From Corynebacterium appendicis CIP 107643 (lineage in GTDB: Bacteria > Actinomycetota > Actinomycetes > Mycobacteriales > Mycobacteriaceae), in assembly GCF_030408415.1 (NCBI RefSeq), contig NZ_CP046976.1, forward strand, positions 2,202,808 to 2,266,807: a stretch of DNA of 64,000 bases. Reading direction: 5' to 3'. Within the stretch, counting starts at the first letter, position 1; each line of letters opens with the position of its first letter. The notes below the pieces were generated by a model, which made no database searches, was not told the DNA's origin, and was given only the letters and a program-made list of their open reading frames with translations. Below, piece by piece: positions 57,927 through 64,000 of the stretch. The position numbers and the translations under genes are program-made.

Positions 57927-58321
57927 CTGAGTTCTCCCGCCCCGCGCCCGGCCCCTCCTGCTCCCGCCGCACGTTCCTGCTCGGCACAGCGACGACTTTC
58001 GCCGGTGTTTTTCTCGCCGCCTGCGGCAAGGCCCCGTCCGCTGACGTCGCCGCGACGGAGGTTCCCGTGGGTAGCGCGGTGATCGTGGACAACATCATCA
58101 TCGCCCAGCCCAGCGAGGGGCAGTTCGTCGCCTACTCCACCACGTGCCCCCACCAAGGCAGCCCTATCACGGAGGTCGACGGCGACACTGTCCGTTGCCC
58201 ATCCCACGGCTCGACGTTCGATATCGCGACGGGCGAGCCCGTCTCCGGCCCGGCAACGAGCGGCATGACTACCGTCCCTGTCCGCGAGGAGGGCGGCACC
58301 ATCGTCGCCGGCGATCAGTAA
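57923..58321 (+). CDS. Rieske-type iron-sulfur lipoprotein, coupled to trpA
   Basis: A 132-residue secreted protein. The N-terminus CSRRTFLLGTATTFAGVFLAACG combines a twin-arginine signal (SRRTFLL) with a lipobox (LAAC). The Rieske [2Fe-2S] ligands are in TTCPHQGSPI and VRCPSHGSTFDIATGEPVSGPA. It would be folded with its cluster, exported by Tat and anchored outside the membrane. It overlaps trpA by ATGA. The redox partner is unknown. Such small Rieske lipoproteins are widespread in actinobacteria. Confidence 0.85.
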   Translation: MTEFSRPAPGPSCSRRTFLLGTATTFAGVFLAACGKAPSADVAATEVPVGSAVIVDNIIIAQPSEGQFVAYSTTCPHQGSPITEVDGDTVRCPSHGSTFDIATGEPVSGPATSGMTTVPVREEGGTIVAGDQ

Positions 58322-58347
58322 GACAAGGAAGGCAGGGAGAATCTCCG

Positions 58348-58671
58348 ATGACACTCTTCGTAAAGACGATCTTCACCGCCCCCGACGGATCCGGCCTCGT
58401 CAACGTTGCTGAACTCGCCGAGCTCGACAACACCCGCACCAATTGCCGCATGGTCCGGATGATCGAGCTCACACCGGACCACTCCATCGTCGGCGCATTC
58501 ACCGACGGGAAGGTCCACGGCAGCGCGAACACCCCCCTCGATGTCGTGCCCCACCCCGACAGGCTGGGCCAATTCGACGACATTGAACACCACATGCTCG
58601 AGCAAGGCGAGTTCGACGGTCTCTGGGCCGAAGCGCAGACTCTCTTCCCCGATCTTCCTGACCGAAAGTAA
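58348..58671 (+). CDS. uncharacterised 107-residue protein
   Basis: A small soluble protein: MTLFVKTIFTAPDGSGLVNV, then NCRMVRMIELTPDHSIVGAF and an acidic end FDDIEHHMLEQGEFDGLWAE. I do not recognise the family. It follows the Rieske gene by 26 bases with GGGAGAATC before the ATG, and probably belongs to the trp transcript's tail. Confidence 0.6.
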   Translation: MTLFVKTIFTAPDGSGLVNVAELAELDNTRTNCRMVRMIELTPDHSIVGAFTDGKVHGSANTPLDVVPHPDRLGQFDDIEHHMLEQGEFDGLWAEAQTLFPDLPDRK

Positions 58672-58677
58672 AAGCAC

Positions 58678-59208
58678 ATGGCGCAGTCGCTGGCCCACCG
58701 TTCCACGAAGATTCTGGCCGGTATTTTCCTCGCGTCCACAGCGCTTGCGGGTTGCGGTGAGTCTTCGGACAATCTCGACGAGCCCTCGCTGACCGCAAGC
58801 ACAACTTCGAGCGAATCTTCTACTAGCGAACAGCCCAGCAGCTCGTCCCCCCGCGAGGCAGAGGCTTCGGGGTCTGAGAAAGATTCTGCCCCAGAATCCG
58901 AACCGGCTTCCGAGCGGAAATCTGAGCCGACATTCGTGGAGTGCTACGAAGCGAACGCTGCACTGCTTTCCGACGGCAGCGTCGTCACCGACACCATCAA
59001 CTGCGGCGTCGAGGAAGAACCAGAACAACCATCCGAACCTGCCGCTCCTGCCGAACCGGAATGCTCCGGTGGTGCAGCTGAATGCGGTTACGGCTACGAC
59101 GAAAAGGGAAATCCGAACCCGTCCTCGGGTGAGCTCCAGACCCAGTGGGGTTGCGAGCAGGGCTACATCACCGACCCCGAATTGTGCGCTACGGTGAGCG
59201 AACTCTAG
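58678..59208 (+). CDS. putative lipoprotein with serine/glutamate-rich linker
   Basis: A 176-residue secreted protein with a signal ending in the lipobox TALAGCG (about 20-26). Residues 35-85 are a low-complexity S/E/P linker. The C-terminal part carries six cysteines (ECYEAN..., INCGVE, PECSGGAAECGYGYDEKGN, QWGCEQGYITDPELCATV), likely disulfide-bonded outside the cell. I do not recognise the family. It overlaps the convergent HNH gene by 4 bases. Confidence 0.72.
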   Translation: MAQSLAHRSTKILAGIFLASTALAGCGESSDNLDEPSLTASTTSSESSTSEQPSSSSPREAEASGSEKDSAPESEPASERKSEPTFVECYEANAALLSDGSVVTDTINCGVEEEPEQPSEPAAPAEPECSGGAAECGYGYDEKGNPNPSSGELQTQWGCEQGYITDPELCATVSEL

Positions 59209-60899
59209 AACGGCGGTTCCTCCGGGAGTCGACGGTGGGCCTGGGTTCCGGGTCTATCGTCCGGCTCCTTTTCTGCTCCATTTTGCGGACTATTTTCTGG
59301 CCCATTTTTCGCCGATTCTTCTTCTTCCTGGTCCTCGGGTGGCTGGGGTCGGAAGGGGAACTCGAGATTGAATTCCTTCTCCAATTCGGCGATGGCTTCG
59401 AGGGTCTCTTCGTACGTGATGGGCGGGGGCTCTGCCGATTCGGAACCAGATTCTGGGCCAGAATCAGCTTTGTCGTTGGTGGGGCGGGGGAGGTGGGCCT
59501 CGTAGGCGTCGATCAGCGTGTGCCCTTTTGCGAGAAAATTGGCCTTTTTGCGCTTCCGGTGCTCGATGTCGGACGTGGATGCGCGCCAGCGCGGTGCGGT
59601 CGGGGAGACCTGGGTGCCAATGAAACCGGAAGGTTCGGTGCGGGCGTACGTTCCGTCGTCGAAAAGCCAGATGATTTCGCCGGTGACTGGGTCCGGGACG
59701 TAGAACGCGCGGCGATCGGTCTTGATGTTGTGGTGGTGCGCGCAGAGGCAGTAGAGGTTCGCGGCGGTGGTCTGGCCACCGTCGTCGTACGGGATGCGGT
59801 GATCGAGCTGGCAGCTCCACGCGGAGCGCGTGCAACCGGGAAAGACGCAGGTACCGTCGCGTCCGCGGACGTAGGCTTTGATCTTGTCGGGCGCGACATA
59901 ACCGGCGACTGCGTGGTCCTTGTATTCCTCGAGGTCGATAATAGTGTCAGCCAGCTCGTGGAAGGCCTCGGTGCCTGCGCCAGTGGTCCAGCCGAAGCCC
60001 GGCAGGAACGCGGCCCTGGACGGGTCGGGCAAGCCATTCTTCATCGGCGCGTAGCCGTAAATGGTGGCCGAGGTGGGCTGAACCTGGCCGAGAATGAGGA
60101 GGCGCAGTGCTTCCCACTGGTCGACGCTGTGCTCGCGAGCGATCGAGTTGAGCTGTGCGCGCATCGCGGCGACTTCCACCTTGTCGCCACCGACGTTCAT
60201 GTACGCATTGCCCGGTTCCCCGGATCCTGACGGTGGCATGGAGAACGAAACCTCGCCTTCACCGGGGCCGAAAGGCTGCTTCTTCTCTTCGCGGTCCTTG
60301 CGCTTCTTCTCGTCGTACGCGGCCGTGGAATCGAAGTCCGCGATCATGGAATTGATCCGGTGAGTGATCGCCTTCTTGGTGGGCAGCTGCTGGTTCATCT
60401 TTTCCGGCGTGAACAGGGCCGTGAGCACGTCGTCGAACTCGGCGAAGACCTCGTCCGTCACGTTAGGGCCCAAGTCGGCGAGGCCATTGGCGACGGCGTT
60501 GATGCGCTCGAGGTCGAGACGGTAATGCGCGAGCTGAAGAGCGCGGAGCTTGGGCAGATTTCGCAGGCACATATACGCGGTGATTGCGTTGTCCACCTGT
60601 GGTTTCGTCATGCCAGTCTGAGTGCAAACCTGGACGACTTCGCGGTCGTGGTCCGTGGAGCAGAACCCTTCACCGGGCTCAGAATAGCGGGCGAATATCT
60701 CCGTCTGCGCCTGGCGAATGGCCAGAGCCGAGCGGCAGTCCGCGTTGTCGAAATTCTCGGTGGCGAAGCATGCCTGCTTCTCAGAGCGGGCTCCTTTCTT
60801 ATCGGTGTTCGTGCTGGTCGTGTTGTTGTCGGAATCAGCGGGATAATTCTTCGGGTGGCTGTCGGGCTTTCTATCTTCGGGTGGTCTCGCTGCAGTCAT
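59205..60899 (-). CDS. HNH endonuclease-domain protein (DUF222/13E12-like)
   Basis: A 564-residue protein. The N-terminal 300 residues form a helical DUF222-like region (LRALQLAHYRLDLERINAVANGL, RAQLNSIAREH). The HNH motif follows: GRDGTCVFPGCTRSAWSCQLD, H, then NLYCLCAHHHNIKTDRRAF. The C-terminal 100 residues are acidic and rich in E, P and Q. These proteins occur in many copies in actinobacterial genomes, and a role as mobile or self-spreading element genes has been suggested, but it is unproven. GAAGGCC precedes the ATG. Confidence 0.82.
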   Translation of the reverse strand: MTAARPPEDRKPDSHPKNYPADSDNNTTSTNTDKKGARSEKQACFATENFDNADCRSALAIRQAQTEIFARYSEPGEGFCSTDHDREVVQVCTQTGMTKPQVDNAITAYMCLRNLPKLRALQLAHYRLDLERINAVANGLADLGPNVTDEVFAEFDDVLTALFTPEKMNQQLPTKKAITHRINSMIADFDSTAAYDEKKRKDREEKKQPFGPGEGEVSFSMPPSGSGEPGNAYMNVGGDKVEVAAMRAQLNSIAREHSVDQWEALRLLILGQVQPTSATIYGYAPMKNGLPDPSRAAFLPGFGWTTGAGTEAFHELADTIIDLEEYKDHAVAGYVAPDKIKAYVRGRDGTCVFPGCTRSAWSCQLDHRIPYDDGGQTTAANLYCLCAHHHNIKTDRRAFYVPDPVTGEIIWLFDDGTYARTEPSGFIGTQVSPTAPRWRASTSDIEHRKRKKANFLAKGHTLIDAYEAHLPRPTNDKADSGPESGSESAEPPPITYEETLEAIAELEKEFNLEFPFRPQPPEDQEEEESAKNGPENSPQNGAEKEPDDRPGTQAHRRLPEEPPF

Positions 60900-61136
60900 T
60901 GTGTTGGCCTTCAGTGAGTATTCTGTTTGGTTGTATAGAACACTCTTTCACATGGAGTGAACCATAGACCTGGACAACAACTGTGTATTCGCTTTTATGT
61001 TCGCTTTTGCTGAAGAATCCCCAGCTCAGCCCTGTGGATAACTTTTGCTATTCGAATGACCACGGACGCAAGACCGCCCGAAAGAAGACAGCCCGCGAAG
61101 CACCAAACCGGCCCGCGAAACTACGGCAAGTACGCG
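60900..61136. other. AT-rich gap with one DnaA box
   Basis: There is no gene with coding character here. It holds the HNH promoter region on the left, and a perfect DnaA box TGTGGATAA at 61033-61041. Short open frames after 60983 have no ribosome binding site or recognisable product. Confidence 0.5.
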
Positions 61137-61691
61137 TCAAGCTGCGCGCGCATCCTCCTGCACACGCGCGACATTCGCCTGAGCATCGCTCTGCAGGCGC
61201 GCGACATCAGCAGCAGTAGGCAGCGCGATCAGACCAGCCTGATCAGCCGCAACAACGCCTCCGAGCAGTCCCGCCAGGACACCGGCGGCAATCCACCAGT
61301 TCAGCGCCGTGCCCAGCTGCTGGCCGCGCGCCATGTCCCACTTCAGGGAGCTACCGAGCACCGGATTCGCGGAACCATTGTTGTCGTACCGCGCGACATT
61401 CCCGTCCTCCGCGGCCATGCGCTCTTCGTAACCATCCGGAATGTCTAGGCCGTAAATCGACTCGATGATCGGGGAGAAAAAGCCCTTCCGCGCAGCCTCG
61501 GCCCACTCCTCGCGAAGCTTCTCATTCGTCGCCATGCTTGAGTGCTCGGAGCTATGTGCAGGGGAGCTGAGCTCGAACAACGGCTTGATCGAACTACGGT
61601 CATCAACGGGCCGCTCCACGCCAGCATGCGCAGGCACAGCACCCGCAACGAGTGCGACGGACAGGGCAGCAGCGACGACGCGACGCTTCAT
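61137..61691 (-). CDS. secreted protein with C-terminal membrane helix, unknown function
   Basis: A 184-residue protein starting MKRRVVAAALSVALVAGAVP with AHAG as the signal-peptidase site. The mature part is polar (FFSPIIESIYGLDIPDGYEER) and then has WWIAAGVLAGLLGGVVAADQ, a membrane helix close to the C-terminus, and a helical tail (VARLQSDAQANVARVQEDARAA). The ATG follows AAGGAG at 6 bases. This signal plus C-terminal helix layout is common among small corynebacterial envelope proteins. The family is not recognised. Confidence 0.65.
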   Translation of the reverse strand: MKRRVVAAALSVALVAGAVPAHAGVERPVDDRSSIKPLFELSSPAHSSEHSSMATNEKLREEWAEAARKGFFSPIIESIYGLDIPDGYEERMAAEDGNVARYDNNGSANPVLGSSLKWDMARGQQLGTALNWWIAAGVLAGLLGGVVAADQAGLIALPTAADVARLQSDAQANVARVQEDARAA

Positions 61692-61933
61692 CAAAACTCC
61701 TTGCTCAGCAGAATTGCAGCACCGCAAACATAAGACCTCCACGCGGCCCCAGCAGCGCGTTCACAAGAAGTTCACCGGCAGAGAAACAAGCATTCGCTTA
61801 TCGACGCCCACCCCTCCCGCACCAAACCCCCGACCGACAGAATGGGAGAGCCTGGGCGGCGGGTGAATCGATTTGGGTCCTTGTGCTCCTGGATCGAAAT
61901 CCTCTTCAGAAGCCCGAAGAAGGGGGGTCGCAC
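61692..61933. other. intergenic region between the secreted protein and brnE
   Basis: I see no gene. It contains an intergenic copy of the dispersed 10-mer (61797-61806). This and the copy at 17612 show the motif is not explained by protein coding. Confidence 0.5.
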
Positions 61934-62281
61934 CTAGAGGACCAGATTGATGAGCAGCATGTAAATGGCGGTGCCGGTGAGGATCGATAGGCCCGCGCGG
62001 CGTTTCCAAGCATGGAGGGCGAGGGTGATCCCGGCAGCGATGAGGGCGGCGGCAAGGCCGTGGGGAATGTCAGGGTCGCGGGAAATAGAAGACATTGTGT
62101 AGACAACGAGGACAGTCATCACGCCGACGGGCATGGTCGCGCCGAGGAACTGGACGACAGGGCTGTCCTTGAGCAGGCGCAGGAAAGAAAAGGGGAGGGC
62201 ACGCAGGAGAACGGTCACGATGCCGACCGGAATGAGGACGGCGGCGACCATCGAGAGGGTAACGCCTTCGGGAAGACCCAT
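61934..62281 (-). CDS. brnE: branched-chain amino acid exporter small subunit (BrnE/AzlD)
   Basis: A 115-residue protein with four hydrophobic helices: LSMVAAVLIPVGIVTVLLRALPF, FLGATMPVGVMTVLVVYTM, GLAAALIAAGITLALHAW and ILTGTAIYMLLINLVL, the AzlD pattern. It pairs with the large subunit gene 2 bases upstream to export isoleucine, leucine, valine and methionine in C. glutamicum. The ATG at 62281 follows the brnF stop. No divergent lrp gene is present, unlike in C. glutamicum. Confidence 0.88.
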   Translation of the reverse strand: MGLPEGVTLSMVAAVLIPVGIVTVLLRALPFSFLRLLKDSPVVQFLGATMPVGVMTVLVVYTMSSISRDPDIPHGLAAALIAAGITLALHAWKRRAGLSILTGTAIYMLLINLVL

Positions 62282-62283
62282 GA

Positions 62284-63015
62284 TTAACGACCCTCCTCGC
62301 GGGCGGGGCGGAGCTCGAGGGCGCGGTCGACGTTGGGGAGCGCGTAGCGGAGCAGAAGGACGAGGAAATAGGTGGTCAGGGCGGCCATGAGGAGCCAGGA
62401 CGGGGCGATCACGGCGAAAAGAACGGCGATCGCGGTGGCGGCCAGCGGCAGGGAGAAGTCGCGGTTGGAGGTGAAGGACTCGTAGGCGAGCACCACAAAA
62501 AGGGCGGTCAGGGCGAAATCCATGCCTTTGACCTCCGCCGGGATGACCACACCGAGAAGAGCACCGAGGATGCCGGGGATGACCCAGAGCAACTGGCAGA
62601 CAATCTCGACGGTGAGGATGCGGGTGCCGGAGAGGGTCGAGCGGGTGGTCAGGGGAAGGGAGGAGATGACGGCGTAGGTTTCGTCGGTAAGCGCGTAGGT
62701 GGAGTACGCGCGGCCGAGGGACGACGAAATGCGGTGGCGGGGAAAGGTGAGGCCGTAGAAAATGTGGCGGAAATTCACCATGAAACCGGTGACTGCGGCG
62801 GACAGCGGGCCCACGCCGGCGCTGACGAGTTGGACGGCGAGGAACTCCATCGAGCCGGCGTAGATGACAATGGAGAAGATCGGGGTCCACCACCACGCAA
62901 AGCCTGCTTGTGTCATGACCAGGCCGAAAGCGAGACCGAGCGGAATCAGCCCAAGGCCGACAACCCACAGGTCTTTGAGGGCGGCGCGGATCTCGTTACG
63001 GGTCTCGTTCCTCAT
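62284..63015 (-). CDS. brnF: branched-chain amino acid exporter large subunit (BrnF/AzlC)
   Basis: A 243-residue membrane protein. GLGLIPLGLAFGLVMTQAGF, IVIYAGSMEFLAVQLVSAG, GFMVNFRHIFYGLTF, YALTDETYAVISSLP and the late polar SFTSNRDFSLPLAATAI are AzlC-family hallmarks. With BrnE it forms the two-subunit exporter. It lies 9 bases after yqgE on the same strand, so the exporter may be expressed with yqgE and cca. Confidence 0.9.
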   Translation of the reverse strand: MRNETRNEIRAALKDLWVVGLGLIPLGLAFGLVMTQAGFAWWWTPIFSIVIYAGSMEFLAVQLVSAGVGPLSAAVTGFMVNFRHIFYGLTFPRHRISSSLGRAYSTYALTDETYAVISSLPLTTRSTLSGTRILTVEIVCQLLWVIPGILGALLGVVIPAEVKGMDFALTALFVVLAYESFTSNRDFSLPLAATAIAVLFAVIAPSWLLMAALTTYFLVLLLRYALPNVDRALELRPAREEGR

Positions 63016-63024
63016 GGGCGGAGG

Positions 63025-63633
63025 CTAGTTGTCTTCGAGGTCGGCGGGGAACGTCGAGAAGAGGGGCAGGGGCATCGGCTGGCGGCGCAGCACATCGCTG
63101 TACAGGTCGGCCGCAGCGGGGGCGATGACGTCGGTGGGCAGGGCGGGAGCGACGTACCAGTCGCCGCGCTCGATCTCCTCGTCGAGCTGGCCCGGAGCCC
63201 ACTCGGCGTACCCGGAGAAGACGCGCATGCCCTCGAGAAGACCCTCGACGGACTCGGGCTCGGCCTGCAGGTTCACGTGGACGAGGCGGTTGGCCAGGCG
63301 GGTGAGTTCGGGGTGGTCCTCAATGAAAGTACCGGAGGACGTCATGCCGACGGCAATGGCGGCCTGCGGGCGCAGCGGTCCGCCGACGTAGAGCGCCTGC
63401 GGCTTCGCCACGTGAGGCAGCCATTCGGGCATAACCGAGTGGACGGCCAGCTCAGAGCGGCGGTTGAGGACGACGCCGAACGTGGCTTCGGGGGTGACGT
63501 CGATAAGCAAAATGACGGTGCGCGCGAAATCATCGGCGAGCATGCCCGGCGCGGAAACAAGCAGCATGCCTGGAGCTGGCGTTTCGCGCTCGAGCGCGGT
63601 GAATAAGCGGTCCGCGTAAAAGAACTCAGCCAT
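63025..63633 (-). CDS. yqgE: YqgE/AlgH family protein
   Basis: A 202-residue protein of the UPF0301 family: TPAPGMLLVSAPGMLADDFARTVILLIDV at the start, GVVLNRRSELAV, LYVGGPLRPQAAIAV and RVFSGYAEWAPGQLDEEIERGDWYV. Its molecular function is not established. The start ATG at 63633 overlaps the end of cca by 8 bases. The homologue lies next to cca in other corynebacteria, near the origin. Confidence 0.9.
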   Translation of the reverse strand: MAEFFYADRLFTALERETPAPGMLLVSAPGMLADDFARTVILLIDVTPEATFGVVLNRRSELAVHSVMPEWLPHVAKPQALYVGGPLRPQAAIAVGMTSSGTFIEDHPELTRLANRLVHVNLQAEPESVEGLLEGMRVFSGYAEWAPGQLDEEIERGDWYVAPALPTDVIAPAAADLYSDVLRRQPMPLPLFSTFPADLEDN

Positions 63634-64000
63634 TTTCCTTCTCCCACCAAGCCTTGAGCTCCGCGACGGCCTCGTCGTGGTCGAGCTCGCCACGCTCGAG
63701 GCGCAGATCCTTCATATACTTCCAGGCTTTGCCGACCTCGGGGCCCGGTTTGAGGTCGAGGATCCGCATGATCTCGTTGCCGTCAAGGTCGGGGCGCACG
63801 CGAGCGAGATCCTCCTTGGCGGAGATGTCCGCGATGCGCTGCTCCAGCTCATCGTAGGTGCGGCGCAGACGCGCGGCCTTCTTTGGATTGCGCGTGGTGC
63901 AGTCGGCGCGCACGAGCTTGTGCAGGCGCGGGAGGAGATCGCCGGCGTCCGTGACGTAGCGGCGCACCGCGGAATCAGTCCACTGGCCCTCGCCGAAACC
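63626..64000 (-). CDS. cca: CCA tRNA nucleotidyltransferase, C-terminal part
   Basis: Only the last 125 residues are in the window; the gene continues past 64000. They begin GFGEGQWTDSAVRRYVTDAGDLL and include LHKLVRADCTTRNPKKAARLRRTYDEL and RPDLDGNEIMRILDLKPGPEVGKAWKYMKDLRLE, the C-terminal tRNA-binding helices of class II CCA-adding enzymes in actinobacteria. The enzyme adds or repairs the CCA end of tRNAs. The stop overlaps the yqgE start. Confidence 0.88.
   Translation of the reverse strand, partial: GFGEGQWTDSAVRRYVTDAGDLLPRLHKLVRADCTTRNPKKAARLRRTYDELEQRIADISAKEDLARVRPDLDGNEIMRILDLKPGPEVGKAWKYMKDLRLERGELDHDEAVAELKAWWEKENG

Overview
The window is a piece of a high-GC Gram-positive chromosome, almost certainly Corynebacterium. 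The evidence is the gene content and order: ponA next to a MalR-type regulator and a universal stress protein, a divergent heme exporter and ChrSA-type two-component pair, a BrnFE-type amino acid exporter, a fused trpCF inside trpEGDCFBA, and rpsF-ssb-rplI-dnaB. Four perfect parS palindromes and a cca/yqgE end suggest that the replication origin lies beyond the right edge. The 16S rRNA gene and most housekeeping genes (dnaB, rplI, ssb, rpsF, ponA, leuS) run on the minus strand, which fits that direction of fork movement.

Layout. 1-2125: 3' to 5' 16S rRNA gene and its long promoter region. 2126-7569: a YtrA-type GntR/ABC cassette with a frameshifted permease, a NYN-domain protein, PspA, thioredoxin and a small HMA-like protein. 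7608-12517: a copper P-type ATPase gene broken by two IS6-family copies (one partial, one full), a truncated TetR gene and an acetolactate-synthase-like gene that lacks a normal start codon. 12571-22703: NiaP-like transporter, dnaB with DnaA boxes upstream, rplI, ssb, rpsF, a lipoprotein, a GT87 glycosyltransferase, ponA and a DUF5318 protein. 22814-27283: MalR and UspA homologues, a membrane protein, TrhO and a DUF1846 protein. 27403-31380: divergent malate synthase and isocitrate lyase (glyoxylate shunt) around a 480-base control region. 31442-36711: vapC remnant, RraA-like protein, Nei, HrtBA heme exporter and ChrSA. 36742-50479: NAD(P)HX repair enzyme, membrane proteins, transporters, uncharacterised proteins, leuS, two tandem flavodoxin-like proteins, a TPM-domain protein and a dicarboxylate/amino-acid symporter. 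50664-58671: SdpI-like protein, the full tryptophan operon, and a translationally coupled Rieske lipoprotein. 58678-64000: lipoprotein, HNH protein, secreted protein, BrnFE, YqgE and the C-terminus of the CCA-adding enzyme.

The most unusual signal is not a gene. The 10-mer CGTCGATAAG occurs 23 times (12 in one orientation, 11 in the other), where chance would give about 0.1. In genes it always falls in one of two frames (LID or VDK), using codons uncommon here, and at least two copies are intergenic. It is absent from the inserted cargo. It behaves like a genome-wide iterated DNA signal (uptake, Chi-like or segregation motif). Other structural signals are the parS sites, one inside trpCF and one inside a 34-bp perfect palindrome, a DnaA-box cluster upstream of dnaB, and about 17 starts with a -10 hexamer only 6-8 bases upstream, as expected for leaderless mRNAs.
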